Counted from the first letter of the stretch, positions 26,335 through 41,488 are shown. The stretch: DNA of 64,000 bases from Puniceicoccales bacterium Verruco_01 (GCA_001604565.1 LVBV01000004.1:1-64000), one strand, 5' to 3'. The notes: generated by a model not told the origin, from the sequence alone. Program-made: numbers and translations.

Positions 26335-27921
26335 ATGGAAGAACCCATTTTCAACTGGCTGGAAAACCGGGGCGCCGGTCTTCTTCTTCATCCGACGAGC
26401 CTGCCCGGTCGTCACGGCATCGGCACTCTGGGCGCGGAGCTTCGCCGCTTCCTCGCGTTTCTTGGCAGCGCGGGCTTCACGAGCTGGCAGATGCTGCCGC
26501 CGGGGCCCACGGGCTATGGCGATTGCCCGTATTCCAGTTTCTCGGCGATGGCGGGCAATCCGTATCTCATCGACCTTGACTCGCTGATCGGGATCGGCCT
26601 CCTCACGGAGGAGGAGTGCGCGGAGCTGGTGCGGCTACCGCAGGCAAGGGTTGATTTCGGCAGACTTTACCAGATCAAATGGCCGATCCTGAAGCTCGCG
26701 TACCGGCGCTTTGTCAAATCGCGCAAGGACTCGCTTGCGGGCTACGGCTCCTACCGCAAATTCAAGACGGCGAAGGCGTCGTGGCTGGACAGTTACGCCC
26801 TTTTCATGGCGCTCAAGGCAACGCACGCGGGGCGCCCGTGGTGGGAATGGCCGGAACAATTCCGCATCTTTTCCTCCATCGACCCCGAAAAGCTCCCGCG
26901 CGAGACCCGTGAGGAGATCGAGGCGCAGAAGTTTTACCAGTATCTCTTCTTCGGCCAGTGGAATGCTGTCCGCGCCCTTGCGAAGGAGGCGGGGGTTTCC
27001 ATCGTCGGCGACATGCCCTTCTACGTCTGCCGCGACAGCGCGGACGTATGGGGCGCACCGGAGAATTTCGACCTCGACGAGAACCTGTCCCCGAAGGCCG
27101 TGGCGGGCGTTCCGCCGGACTATTTCTCCAAGGACGGCCAGCTTTGGGGCAATCCGCTCTACAACTGGAAATACCTTGCCGCCAACGGCTACGGTTGGTG
27201 GATGGAGCGCCTACGCGCGGCCTTCGACATCTTCGACGTCGTGCGCCTGGACCACTTCCGCGCCTTTCACGACTACTGGAACGTGCCCGCGGACGCCCTC
27301 ACGGCCCGCAAGGGCGAGTGGCTCTACGGCCCGGGGCTGGACTTCTTTAAAAAAGTCCGGGAAGTCTTCGGGAACGTTCCGCTCATCGCGGAGGACCTCG
27401 GTGACATCGACGAGGGCGTGCGCGAGCTGCTCCGCGCCACGGGCCTGCCCGGCATGGCGGTGCTGCACTTCGCCTTCAGCTGCGAGCCGGAGAACGTGTA
27501 TCTGCCGCACAACCACCTGCAAAACCAGGTACTTTACGCGGGCACGCACGACAACGATACCTCGCGCGGCTGGTACGAGACGCTTCCCCCGCAGGCCCAG
27601 GACCAGTTCCGACGCTATTTCCACGTGAGCGGGGCGGATGTGGCGTGGGACATGATCCGCGCGTGCTATGCCTCCACGGCGCGCCTCGCCGTCGTCACGG
27701 CGCAGGATCTGCTCTCGCTGGACACCCGCGCCCGGATGAACATCCCCGGCACCTTCGGCACCGACAAGCGCGTGGAGACCGACGGAGTGAAAATCGGCAA
27801 CTGGCAGTGGCGCCTGACACCCGATCAGTTCGCCCAGATGCTGGCCCACGCCCCGTATCTCAAGGAGATCGGCTGGCTCTACGGACGCCTGCCCGTGGTG
27901 AAGAAGACCACTGCAAAGTAA
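26335..27921 (+). CDS. malQ: 4-alpha-glucanotransferase (amylomaltase, GH77)
   Basis: A 528-residue GH77 enzyme that transfers maltodextrin chains in maltose/glycogen metabolism. The nucleophile is D306 (VRLDHFRAF), the acid/base is E353 (IAEDLG), and the third acidic residue is in GTHDND. The N-terminus (GAGLLLHPTSLPGRHGIG) is a family hallmark. The length fits the bacterial short form without an extra N-terminal domain. It is convergent with the AraC-type regulator gene, 7 bp apart. Confidence 0.96.
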   Translation: MEEPIFNWLENRGAGLLLHPTSLPGRHGIGTLGAELRRFLAFLGSAGFTSWQMLPPGPTGYGDCPYSSFSAMAGNPYLIDLDSLIGIGLLTEEECAELVRLPQARVDFGRLYQIKWPILKLAYRRFVKSRKDSLAGYGSYRKFKTAKASWLDSYALFMALKATHAGRPWWEWPEQFRIFSSIDPEKLPRETREEIEAQKFYQYLFFGQWNAVRALAKEAGVSIVGDMPFYVCRDSADVWGAPENFDLDENLSPKAVAGVPPDYFSKDGQLWGNPLYNWKYLAANGYGWWMERLRAAFDIFDVVRLDHFRAFHDYWNVPADALTARKGEWLYGPGLDFFKKVREVFGNVPLIAEDLGDIDEGVRELLRATGLPGMAVLHFAFSCEPENVYLPHNHLQNQVLYAGTHDNDTSRGWYETLPPQAQDQFRRYFHVSGADVAWDMIRACYASTARLAVVTAQDLLSLDTRARMNIPGTFGTDKRVETDGVKIGNWQWRLTPDQFAQMLAHAPYLKEIGWLYGRLPVVKKTTAK

Positions 27922-27928
27922 CGGAGTT

Positions 27929-28780
27929 TCATTCCACTTTGTCGCCCGGGCTTCTCCGGAACTTGCCCGGTGGCACGCCGCTCCATTTGCGGAAGGCGCT
28001 GGCGAAGGCATAGACCGAGGAGAAGCCGAGACTTTCCGCAATCGCGGCGATCTTGCCCTCGCCCCGGCGGAGCATCACGCAGGCGCGGTGCATCCGTAGT
28101 TCCGCCAAGTGGCGCATCGGGCTCTTGCCGTAACCGTCGCGGCAGAGGCGCCGCAGGTGTTCCTCGCTCATGCCCGCCTTCCGTGCGAGGGTGGCGTTGT
28201 CCCAGCTTCGGCCAAGATCCGCCTCCACCTCCTCCCAGAGCCGGGCAAGACGCACATCCGTCCGCCGCCCTCCGCAGAGGCGCAGCATGTGGATGCGTAG
28301 CAGGTTCGCAAGGGACTGGATCGCCGCTGGCTGTGCGCCAAAGGCCGCCTCGCGGCTGAGCATCTGGAGCACCGTCACGAAGTCCGTCCCGTCGGCCTGC
28401 CGCAGGATCGTCCTTGCGTCCGGTAGGAGCGGGGCCTCCTTCGTGTCGTCGTAGAAAACCCACGCCAGAAGCCACGGCTCGTCATACGCCGCCTCGAAAC
28501 AGTGGAGCGCGCCGCGCGGGCAGAGGAGGACCTCTCCCGGAAGCCAGTCGCGCAAGGCTCCGTTTTCTAGCACGCGGCCCTTCCCTCCGAAGGTGAATGC
28601 CACATGCGCATAGACGCTGGAGAGGCGCACCATGCGGTACGGGGGTTTCAGGATGCTGTGTCCCACCCAGGCGAAGCCACCGGAAGCCAGTTGCGGGAAA
28701 CGATCCCGTCCGAGCACCCACTCGCGGCACTCCGGACCGATCATGTGGGTTTCGCGCAAAGGAAAGAGGGGTGGAAGCAT
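27929..28780 (-). CDS. AraC-family transcriptional regulator
   Basis: About 283 residues. The N-terminal half is a cupin-like ligand-binding domain with the GEVLLCPRGALHCFE signature. The C-terminal half has two helix-turn-helix motifs (NATLARKAGMSEEHLRRLC and IAAIAESLGFSSVYAFASAF). ATG 28780 is chosen; a GTG four codons upstream is possible. It is transcribed divergently from the GH51 arabinofuranosidase gene, 79 bp away, so it probably controls that gene in response to a sugar. Confidence 0.9.
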   Translation of the reverse strand: MLPPLFPLRETHMIGPECREWVLGRDRFPQLASGGFAWVGHSILKPPYRMVRLSSVYAHVAFTFGGKGRVLENGALRDWLPGEVLLCPRGALHCFEAAYDEPWLLAWVFYDDTKEAPLLPDARTILRQADGTDFVTVLQMLSREAAFGAQPAAIQSLANLLRIHMLRLCGGRRTDVRLARLWEEVEADLGRSWDNATLARKAGMSEEHLRRLCRDGYGKSPMRHLAELRMHRACVMLRRGEGKIAAIAESLGFSSVYAFASAFRKWSGVPPGKFRRSPGDKVE

Positions 28781-28859
28781 TGTTCCGTCCACCTTTCCAT
28801 GCTAGTATGATCCCGGGACCCCCGCAAGCATCTCGTAACCCGAACTCCTTCAAACGACC

Positions 28860-30830
28860 ATGCGAAAACTTATGGCAGCTCTTCTGTCACTTTTCGCGGC
28901 ACAGGCGGGCGCATCCGCCCAGACCGCCGTGGAAATCGACCTCACGCAGACCGGACCTGAAATCAACGACCACATCTACGGCCAGTTCATCGAGCACCTG
29001 GGCCGCTGCATCTACGGCGGCATCTGGGCCGAGATGCTGGAGGACCGCAAGTTCTACTTCGACGTGACGAGCGACTACGCTCCCTACAAGGGACTTGTGG
29101 ATTCGGAGTATCCCGTCGTCGGCGCCTCGCCGTGGGAAATCGTCGGGGAGGCTTCCGGTGTCTTCATGACGAAGGAAAACCCCTTCGTCGGCGATCACTC
29201 TGTGGTGGTCAAGGAAAAGAGCGGCATCCGCCAGAATGACCTCGGTGTTACCTCGGGCAGGGATTACGTCGGCTACATCTGGGTGAAAAGCGCGGGCAAG
29301 AGCGCCGCGGAGATCGCCGTCTCCCTTTCGTGGGGCGAAGGTGCCGCCGAAGGCCAGTGCGTTTCTCTCAAGGTGAAGAAGGGCGACTTTGTGAAGATCC
29401 CCTTCTCCTTCAAGGCGGGCGCCTCCACGGATCACGCGCGCCTTGCCGTCAGCGCAGTGAAGGGCGACGTGGTGATCGGCACGATCTCCCTCATGCCGGC
29501 GGACAACGTGAAGGGCATGCGCGCGGACACCCTCGCGCTCCTCAAGGAACTCAACGGCAGCATCTACCGCTGGCCGGGCGGCAACTTCACGAGCGGTTAC
29601 GACTGGCACGACGGAATCGGCGACCGCGACCGCCGTCCGCCCCGCAAGAACCCGGCATGGACCGGTGTGGAGCACAACGACTTCGGCACCGATGAATTCA
29701 TCGAATTCTGCCGCCAGATCGGCACGGAGCCCCTCATTGCCGCCAACGCGGGCTTTGGCGACGCGTACTGCGCGGCCCAGTGGGTGCAGTACTGCAACGG
29801 AGCCGCGGATACCCTCGCGGGAAGCTGGCGCGCGGCGAACGGCCACAAGGCCCCCTACGGCGTCAAATACTGGTGCGTGGGCAACGAAATGTTCGGCACC
29901 TGGCAGCTCGGCTACATCCGCCTCTCGCAGTACGAGTTGAAGCACGACATGTTTGCGGACGCGATGTGGAAGGTGGATCCCTCCATCAAGCTCGTGGCCG
30001 TGGGCGACCTCGACACGAACAACGTTGAGAACGACCCCGAGACGAAGGCAAGCGGCGAGAAATGGTCGCACGGGATGCTCGCCAACTGCGCGGACAAAAT
30101 GAACTTTATTTCCGAGCATTTTTACCGCGGACGTCTGCCCTGGGACGAGAGCACGCGCTATCCCCTCGCCGAGGCGGTGACGCAGCTCAAGGAAGGCATC
30201 CGCCAGAAGGCGGAGGGCCATCGGGCGCTTCAGGCGGAGCTGGGCCTGAAAAAGAAGGTGCCCGTCTCCGTTGACGAATGGAACTACTGGCACCGGGAAT
30301 ACACCTACGGCGAACTCGGCTGCCCGTACGATCTTGCGGACGGCCTCGGCGTGGCGGAGGGCCTGCACGAATATTACCGCTCCACCGACATCATCGATAT
30401 GGCCTTCTACGCCCAGACGGTGAACGTCATCGGCGCGATCAAGACCTCGCGCACCGCCGCCCAGATGGAGACGACGGGCCTCGTGCTGGCGATGTACCGG
30501 GCCCATTACGGGAAGACCCCGGTCGTCCTCGCGAAGGACTTTGCCCCGCTCGACGTGGCGACGGCGCTTTCCGCCGATGGGAAGAGCCTGACGATCGGCG
30601 TCGTGAATCCGACGACGGAAAAAGTGACGCTTTCGCTCGTCCTTGCGGGCGGAAAAGCGGCGGCAAAGGCCACCCGCTGGACGGTGACCGGCTCCTCCGA
30701 GACGGACAAGAATTCCCCGGGCCGTCCTCGCACGATCAACATCGCGGAAGTTCCCGGCATCGACACCCTGCTGCCCGTGGAGATTCCCGCTCTTTCCGCA
30801 AACGTGATTTCCATTCCAATCGACCGATAA
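28860..30830 (+). CDS. Secreted alpha-L-arabinofuranosidase, GH51
   Basis: A 656-residue glycosidase with a signal peptide (about residues 1-20, ending AGASA). It removes arabinofuranosyl side chains from arabinan, arabinoxylan or xyloglucan. The acid/base is E343 (GNEMFGTW) and the nucleophile is E473 (DEWNYWH). A beta-sandwich region before the barrel (about 90-210) looks like a carbohydrate-binding module. A weak TATGAT (28806-28811) in the divergent region could be its -10 box. The adjacent AraC regulator is the likely controller. Confidence 0.94.
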   Translation: MRKLMAALLSLFAAQAGASAQTAVEIDLTQTGPEINDHIYGQFIEHLGRCIYGGIWAEMLEDRKFYFDVTSDYAPYKGLVDSEYPVVGASPWEIVGEASGVFMTKENPFVGDHSVVVKEKSGIRQNDLGVTSGRDYVGYIWVKSAGKSAAEIAVSLSWGEGAAEGQCVSLKVKKGDFVKIPFSFKAGASTDHARLAVSAVKGDVVIGTISLMPADNVKGMRADTLALLKELNGSIYRWPGGNFTSGYDWHDGIGDRDRRPPRKNPAWTGVEHNDFGTDEFIEFCRQIGTEPLIAANAGFGDAYCAAQWVQYCNGAADTLAGSWRAANGHKAPYGVKYWCVGNEMFGTWQLGYIRLSQYELKHDMFADAMWKVDPSIKLVAVGDLDTNNVENDPETKASGEKWSHGMLANCADKMNFISEHFYRGRLPWDESTRYPLAEAVTQLKEGIRQKAEGHRALQAELGLKKKVPVSVDEWNYWHREYTYGELGCPYDLADGLGVAEGLHEYYRSTDIIDMAFYAQTVNVIGAIKTSRTAAQMETTGLVLAMYRAHYGKTPVVLAKDFAPLDVATALSADGKSLTIGVVNPTTEKVTLSLVLAGGKAAAKATRWTVTGSSETDKNSPGRPRTINIAEVPGIDTLLPVEIPALSANVISIPIDR

Positions 30831-30844
30831 CGTCCTTTATCCTG

Positions 30845-30883
30845 CCGTTGGCGGGAGTTCTGTTGCGGAACTCCCGCCGGCGG
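30845..30883 (+). other. Strong hairpin between the GH51 and GH5 genes
   Basis: An 11-bp perfect stem (30850-30860 with 30868-30878) extends outward to about 16 bp with G-U pairs; the loop is 7 nt. No T-run follows, so it is not a standard terminator. It may protect the upstream mRNA from exonucleases or partly attenuate transcription into the GH5 gene 17 bp later. Confidence 0.6.
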
Positions 30884-30900
30884 TCAGACTGCAAACCCTC

Positions 30901-32079
30901 ATGACACACACATCCAGACAATACCTCGCCATGATCCTCCTAGCCGCGGTAACCCCCGGTATTTCCCAAGCAAAAGAGAGCTGCTACGCTTCGACGGCTC
31001 CGGCCAATCCCGCCGGTTTCGTCATCCATCACGGCACGAACATCAGTCACTGGCTTTCCCAGGATTTCGGCTGGGTGCCCAAGGACGAATGGTTCACACA
31101 GCGCGACGTCGAATTCATCGCGTCCTGCGGCTTCGATCACGTCCGCCTGCCGGTGGACGAATTCGAGCTGTGGAACGAGGACGGATCCCCGCGCGAGGAG
31201 AACTTCGCACGGCTCACCAAGGGCATCGAATGGTGCCGCGCGGCGAACCTGCGCGTCATCCTCGACATGCACGTGCTGCGCTCGCACCACTTCAACGCCG
31301 CCAACGAAGGCGGCACAAACACGCTCTTCGAGGATCCCAAGGCGCAGCAGCACCTTGCCGACCTCTGGATGGATCTGTCCCGCCGCTACGGCAGCATCCC
31401 GGTGAGCGAGCTCGCCTACGAGATCATGAACGAGCCCGTGGCTGACGACAACGAAGAGTGGAACGCCCTCGTCGCGCTGGTTCTCAAGCAGATCCGCGCC
31501 GTGGAGCCCAGCCGCGTGGTCGTCATCGGCGCCAACCGCTGGCAGATTCCGCAGAACGTGCCCGCGCTCAAGTTCCCGGAGGGCGACAAGAACATCATCA
31601 TCAGCTTCCACACCTACACGCCGATGCTCTTCACGCATTACACGGCGGACTGGACGCCCCTCAAGTTCTACAAGGGTCCCGTGACCTATCCCGGCCCCAT
31701 CGTCAGCAAGGAGGATTACGACAAGATCCGCGCCGAGATCGGCGAGAAGGCCGTCTTCGGTTCCTTCATCGAGGAAGCCCGCCAGAACTGGGGACCGGAA
31801 CTCCTCTTCCAGGTGTATGAACCCGCCATCAAACGCGCCCGTGAACTCGGCCTGCAGCTCTACTGCGGTGAATTCGGCTGCATGCCCACCGTTCCGCGCG
31901 AGGCTCGCATGGCCTACTACCGCGACATCATCCGCGTCTATGAGGAAAACGGCGTCGCCTTCGCCAACTGGGAGTACAAGGGCGACTTCGGCATCTACGA
32001 GTGGCACGGCAAGCGTTTTGCCATCGGTGCGCCGGACGTGGAGCTGATCACGATCCTCACGCAGTCCTGCAAAAAGTAG
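30901..32079 (+). CDS. Secreted GH5 endoglycanase
   Basis: A 392-residue GH5 family enzyme with a signal peptide ending around SQA-25. The acid/base is E178 (IMNEPV) and the nucleophile is E324 (YCGEFGC); the HVRLPV motif of clan GH-A is also present. GH5 covers endoglucanases, xyloglucanases and mannanases, so the exact substrate is not readable. It follows the GH51 gene by about 70 bp on the same strand, separated by a hairpin, and ends at a strong terminator. Confidence 0.92.
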   Translation: MTHTSRQYLAMILLAAVTPGISQAKESCYASTAPANPAGFVIHHGTNISHWLSQDFGWVPKDEWFTQRDVEFIASCGFDHVRLPVDEFELWNEDGSPREENFARLTKGIEWCRAANLRVILDMHVLRSHHFNAANEGGTNTLFEDPKAQQHLADLWMDLSRRYGSIPVSELAYEIMNEPVADDNEEWNALVALVLKQIRAVEPSRVVVIGANRWQIPQNVPALKFPEGDKNIIISFHTYTPMLFTHYTADWTPLKFYKGPVTYPGPIVSKEDYDKIRAEIGEKAVFGSFIEEARQNWGPELLFQVYEPAIKRARELGLQLYCGEFGCMPTVPREARMAYYRDIIRVYEENGVAFANWEYKGDFGIYEWHGKRFAIGAPDVELITILTQSCKK

Positions 32080-32114
32080 CAGCCGTCGCAACAAGACGAA
32101 AATCAACCACTTGC

Positions 32115-32147
32115 GAGCCCGATTCCTCTGGAATCGGGCTCTTTTTT
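32115..32147 (+). terminator. Intrinsic terminator after the GH5 gene
   Basis: A perfect 12-bp stem (32115-32126 with 32130-32141) has a 3-nt loop and is followed by six Ts (32142-32147). Confidence 0.95.
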
Positions 32148-32182
32148 GCATGAAAAGCAGAGGCCCCGCTCCAAAGAAAAAA

Positions 32183-32260
32183 TGGTCGGGGTGACTGGAT
32201 TCGAACCAGCGACAGCTACGTCCCGAACGTAGTGCTCTAGCCAGGCTGAGCTACACCCCG
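32183..32260 (-). tRNA. tRNA-Pro (anticodon CGG)
   Basis: The minus strand folds into a complete cloverleaf. The acceptor stem CGGGGTG pairs with CACCCCG, the D-arm contains AGCTCAG, the anticodon stem CTACG/CGTAG encloses TTCGGGA, and the T-arm has GGTTCGAATCC. The anticodon is CGG. The discriminator A is followed by an encoded CCA (32183-32185). The body without CCA is 75 nt. A T-rich run follows the 3' end. Confidence 0.97.
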
Positions 32261-32273
32261 CCGAAAGGTGCGT

Positions 32274-32302
32274 AGTAAGTCCCGTGGGGGCCTCCCTGTC
32301 AA
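32274..32302 (-). promoter_or_regulatory. Candidate promoter of tRNA-Pro
   Basis: A perfect -35 hexamer TTGACA (32297-32302, minus strand) lies about 37 bp upstream of the tRNA 5' end. The -10 box at 17 bp spacing (CTTACT) is weak, so the call rests on the -35 element and position. Confidence 0.4.
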
Positions 32303-32540
32303 GGCCATTGAAGGAAGTTTCCGCGAAGGCGGGTTTCCCGATCTGCAGGTTATTGTTGCACGAAACGCGGAAATCGCCATCGTAAGAAGAAGTTAAACAT
32401 TCTTGTCTGTCCCTTAAGTCACCCGATCTGTCTCCGATATCCGCCCTTGGACTCCTTGTGTACCGGCAACCCCTCCCCACCGCGACGTATCCATTTCCCC
32501 GGAACTACGATGCGGACATGGTTTTGTCGGGCTTTGTGAA

Positions 32541-36536
<3,996 letters not shown>

Positions 36537-36563
36537 GGAAGGGAGTTGCCAGTAGCGGCCCTG

Positions 36564-37775
36564 CTACTTCCCTGCGGGGATCAGGCTCTTGTAGAGGTCC
36601 GCCGTCTGCCGCGCGATGCTGGACCAGGAGAACTGTTCCACGGCCCGCAGGCGGCCCTCCTTGCCGAACCGCTCGCGCTTGACGGGGTTTTCCATCAGGC
36701 GGTTGATCTGGTAGGCGAGGTCCTTTGCGTACGTTTCCGGCGCCACGGGCAGGAAGGGGCTCTCGTTCTGGCGCGAGACCGGCACGAGGAAGCCCGTCTG
36801 GTTGTGCACCACAACCTCCGGAATGCCGCCCACGTCGCTCGCCACCACCGGCACCTCGCAGGCCATCGCCTCAAGATTGATGATGCCGAAGGGCTCGTAG
36901 ATCGACGGGCAGCAGAACACCGCCGCGTGCGAGTAGAATTCCACAAGGTCTTTCTTGTTCACCACCGCATCCACCCAGAAGACGCCCTCGCGTGTCTTCT
37001 TCACGCTGTCGATCACGTCCTTCATCTCGGCGGCGATCTCCGGGGTGTCCGGCGCACCGGCCACGAGCACCACCTGAAAGCCCGGGTTCATGTACTTGAT
37101 CGCGCGGGTAAGGTAGATGATGCCCTTCTGGCGCGTGATGCGGCCCACGAAGAGGACGTAGGGTTTTTTCGGGTCGATGCCGTACTTCTCCAGCACCGCG
37201 GTGGATTCCACCTTTTTGAATTCGTCCGGGTTGATGCCGTTGTAGATCGTGTGGATCTTCGCGGGATCGACCTTGAAGTAGCGCAGGATGTCGTTTTTGG
37301 TCCCGCTGGAGACGGCGACGATCGCGTCGGCCATTTCCATCGCGGTTTTCTCAACCCAAGTGGAGAACTCGTAGCCGCCGCCGATCTGTTCGCGCTTCCA
37401 TGGGCGCAGGGGCTCCAGCGAGTGCACCGTGATGACCAGCGGGATGCCGTAGGCGAGCTTCGCCATGATGCCGCCTAGGTGCGTGTACCAGGTGTGGCAG
37501 TGCACCACGTCCGCATCCATTCCGGCGGCGTTGAAATCGACGCAGCGCCTTGCCGCGCCGAAGACGCTCGCAAGGTTTTCAGGGCAGTGGAAATCGTTCT
37601 TGTCCAGACCGAAGCCCTTGGCAACGAGATTGCCCGTCTTCACGTCCTGCTCGCCGAAGCAACGCACTTCCACCGACGCGAGTTTCGCGAGCTCGCGGCT
37701 CAGGTTGTCCACGTGAACACCGGCACCCCCGTACACATGCGGAGGATACTCATTGGATAGCAATAGAACTTTCAT
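36564..37775 (-). CDS. glgA: Glycogen synthase, Corynebacterium-type (GT4-like)
   Basis: A 403-residue glycosyltransferase with a GT-B fold. The N-terminal signature [16 protein letters not shown] and the C-terminal sugar-nucleotide site [17 protein letters not shown] match the Corynebacterium/actinobacterial GlgA family more closely than the longer enterobacterial GlgA. It extends alpha-1,4-glucan, probably from ADP-glucose. The start at 37775 gives the family N-terminus. It fits functionally with malQ. Its 3' end lies 27 bp from the convergent kinase gene; a short hairpin (36551-36568) covers the junction. Confidence 0.88.
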   Translation of the reverse strand: MKVLLLSNEYPPHVYGGAGVHVDNLSRELAKLASVEVRCFGEQDVKTGNLVAKGFGLDKNDFHCPENLASVFGAARRCVDFNAAGMDADVVHCHTWYTHLGGIMAKLAYGIPLVITVHSLEPLRPWKREQIGGGYEFSTWVEKTAMEMADAIVAVSSGTKNDILRYFKVDPAKIHTIYNGINPDEFKKVESTAVLEKYGIDPKKPYVLFVGRITRQKGIIYLTRAIKYMNPGFQVVLVAGAPDTPEIAAEMKDVIDSVKKTREGVFWVDAVVNKKDLVEFYSHAAVFCCPSIYEPFGIINLEAMACEVPVVASDVGGIPEVVVHNQTGFLVPVSRQNESPFLPVAPETYAKDLAYQINRLMENPVKRERFGKEGRLRAVEQFSWSSIARQTADLYKSLIPAGK

Positions 37776-38006
37776 CGCCTGCGTTGAGGAGGGATTACAA
37801 AGATTGATGCGGCTTTCTGCAAGCCACTCCTTTGTGAAACCGATCTGCCAGCGGCGCAACCAGCATAGCCCCAAAGACGGAACCATACGGGAATCGGCAC
37901 CGAAAGGAACCCGTGGATCACTCCGCCCGTTTCATCGCCCGCGGACACAAAAAACCAACGCGGGAGAGGAGGTCTTCCACTTGGGAACAAAAGACGAGAT
38001 CAGGGG

Positions 38007-38330
38007 CTATCCCTTGGAATCACCCAGCTTCTTGAGGTCGATCTTCTTGATGCGCGCCTTGAGTTCCTTGCCGGACTTGAACTTGATCACGGCCCGTTCG
38101 GGAATGGTGACTTCCTTCTCGGGCTTGTTCGGGTTGCGTCCGACGCGGCTCTTGCGCTTCTGCACCTCGAAGACACCGAAGTTGCGCAGTTCCACATTAT
38201 GCCCCTGAACAAGGGCACCGGCGATGGTGTCCAGCGTAAGCTGCACTACATCGCGAACCTCCTTTTGGGGAAATCCGGTCTTGTAGTAGATGCTAAGTAC
38301 GATATCTCGTTTGGTCAGGTTCGCTGGCAT
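38007..38330 (-). CDS. HU/IHF-family DNA-binding protein
   Basis: A 107-residue nucleoid protein. The family core is clear: NVELRNFGVFEVQKRKSRVGRNP, with the GRNP turn that inserts into DNA, then VTIPERAVIKFKSGKELK. The start MPANLTKRDIV at 38330 matches IHF/HU N-termini. It bends DNA and assists transcription and recombination. A lysine-rich tail of about 12 residues is present. IHF-alpha, IHF-beta and HU cannot be told apart safely. Its upstream region is shared with the divergent ClpX-like gene. Confidence 0.93.
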   Translation of the reverse strand: MPANLTKRDIVLSIYYKTGFPQKEVRDVVQLTLDTIAGALVQGHNVELRNFGVFEVQKRKSRVGRNPNKPEKEVTIPERAVIKFKSGKELKARIKKIDLKKLGDSKG

Positions 38331-38383
38331 ACCCAATTTGTTGTAAAGACGGTTACGAGGCCTTACAATGACCACTGAAACTG

Positions 38384-38412
38384 TTGTTATCCTTCGCTTG
38401 CGGAAGAGTCAA
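38384..38412 (-). promoter_or_regulatory. Candidate promoter of the HU/IHF gene
   Basis: On the minus strand TTGACT (38407-38412) is followed after 17 bases by TAACAA (38384-38389). The -35 box is a 5/6 match; the -10 box is weak. Confidence 0.35.
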
Positions 38413-38439
38413 GCCGTTGATCTCCATTTTTTTCGATAA

Positions 38440-40062
<1,623 letters not shown>

Positions 40063-40140
40063 GGGCTCCGCCCTTACGGCTGGCTTCGCACGCCTATCCT
40101 GAAAAGGGAGGGACGCATCTATCTTGTGTCTTTGTCTGGA

Positions 40141-40190
40141 CGGCTCTTTGCGAGAATGGGAATAAACTCGTCGGAGCAAAGAGCCGTTTT
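40141..40190. terminator. Hairpin between convergent ClpX-like and Dus genes
   Basis: An 11-bp perfect stem (CGGCTCTTTGC at 40141-40151, GCAAAGAGCCG at 40176-40186) has a 24-nt loop and is followed by TTTT (40187-40190) on the plus strand. The position at the end of two convergent genes suits a terminator; the long loop and short T-run make it a weak one. Confidence 0.55.
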
Positions 40191-40232
40191 CAAGGTCTCG
40201 CGGGGAGGAATACGACATGTTCGGGCGACGGC

Positions 40233-41294
40233 TTACCCTGCGCAACCTTCCGGGCCCTCGTGATTGGGCCGGGCGAGGAGGTTCGCGTGCGGCTCGGTGG
40301 CGAAGGGGACCGACGAACGGCCCTTCGCCGTCAGGAAGGCGTCGCACACGGCGAAAAGCTCCGCCGCCGTCTGCGCCGTGCGCATATTGCGCAGAAAAGC
40401 CCCCTCCGGATCGACACCGAGGCCGATGAAGTTGAGGAGCTTCTTCATCCGGGGAATGTGGTGCTTGTCCGCGAGGCCGGGCTCCCCCGTCGCTTCCCAG
40501 AGCCGGTCCACGTAATGGCGCACGTCGCCGAATGTGGGGGCAAAGACGTTCGTGCCGGAGAACTTCTCCCGGCACTGGCGGAAGATCCAGGGGTTCCGCA
40601 CCGCGGTGCGCCCGATCATGACGCCGTGGGCGCCTGTGAGCGCAAGGACCTCCGCCGCCTTGTCGGCGCTCGTGATGTCGCCATTGGCCAGCACGGGGCA
40701 GGGGAGGCGTTCCACGGCCCGCTTGATATAAGTGTAGTCGGGCCTGCCCCGGTAGAGCTGCCGGACGGTGCGAGCGTGCAGGCTCACAAGGTCCACCGAG
40801 TTCGCCTCTAGCAGGTCCAGAATGATCTCGAAATGCCGGTCGTCCTCGAAGCCGAAGCGCATCTTGACGGAGAAGAGACCGGGGATTTCCGCACGCAGAC
40901 GCGCGAGGATCTCGCCGATGCGGACCGGGTCGCGCAAAAGTCCGCCGCCGACGTTCTTCTTGTACACCTTGGGCGCCGGGCAGCCGAGGTTGAGATCGAT
41001 TCCCGCGATGGGCAGACCCTTCAGCTCCCCCACGGCTCGGGCGAGGTGATCCGGATCCTCGCCGATGAGCTGCGCGAAGATCGGTCTGCCGCTCTCGTTT
41101 CCTTCGATGCATTCCCGGATCGAGTCGTCCAAGCGCGAATGTTCGTGGACGCGATAAAACGCCGTGAAGAGGTAATCCGGCGCACCGCACTCCGCCACGA
41201 GCTTCATGAACGGCGCGAAGGTGATGTCCTGCATCGGCGCGAGGGCCGTCGGCGGCAGACCGGGCACAAGCGGTGCGGGCAGGGGATTTTTCAT
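40233..41294 (-). CDS. dus: tRNA-dihydrouridine synthase
   Basis: A 353-residue FMN enzyme that reduces uridine to dihydrouridine in tRNA. The N-terminus has APMQDITF, the catalytic motif is NLGCPAPKV with C105, and ANGDITS and MIGRTAVRNP belong to the FMN-binding barrel. The C-terminal helical RNA-binding domain is present. Assignment to DusA, DusB or DusC is not safe; the overall pattern is closest to DusB/DusC. It ends close to the hairpin that separates it from the convergent ClpX-like gene. Confidence 0.92.
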   Translation of the reverse strand: MKNPLPAPLVPGLPPTALAPMQDITFAPFMKLVAECGAPDYLFTAFYRVHEHSRLDDSIRECIEGNESGRPIFAQLIGEDPDHLARAVGELKGLPIAGIDLNLGCPAPKVYKKNVGGGLLRDPVRIGEILARLRAEIPGLFSVKMRFGFEDDRHFEIILDLLEANSVDLVSLHARTVRQLYRGRPDYTYIKRAVERLPCPVLANGDITSADKAAEVLALTGAHGVMIGRTAVRNPWIFRQCREKFSGTNVFAPTFGDVRHYVDRLWEATGEPGLADKHHIPRMKKLLNFIGLGVDPEGAFLRNMRTAQTAAELFAVCDAFLTAKGRSSVPFATEPHANLLARPNHEGPEGCAG

Positions 41295-41326
41295 GGATAC
41301 GATCCGCAGAAAAGAGAACCAAATTC

Positions 41327-41466
41327 TTTAACCGCAGATAAACGCAGATTCTAAAAACAAAACTCCGGATTTATTATCCACAGATTGAAACAGGATTTAC
41401 GCAGATTACCCAAAATGAACGGGCTCGATTCAGTAATCTGCGAAAATCTGCGTAATCTGTGGATAG
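41327..41466. repeat. Palindromic repeat built from AATCTGCG-type units
   Basis: The gap between dus and the YhbY gene is AT-rich. TATCCACAGATT (41375-41386) pairs with AATCTGTGGATA (41454-41465). Inside it CGCAGATTAC (41400-41409) pairs with GTAATCTGCG (41433-41442). Another ACGCAGATT is at 41342-41350 and AATCTGCGT at 41445-41453. The whole can fold into one hairpin with arms of about 32 bp. Similar AATCTGCG/AATCTGTGG repeats are scattered in many environmental genomes; this is probably a dispersed repeat. Confidence 0.75.
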
Positions 41467-41488
41467 ACAATTTGGAGACTTCTTCTTC

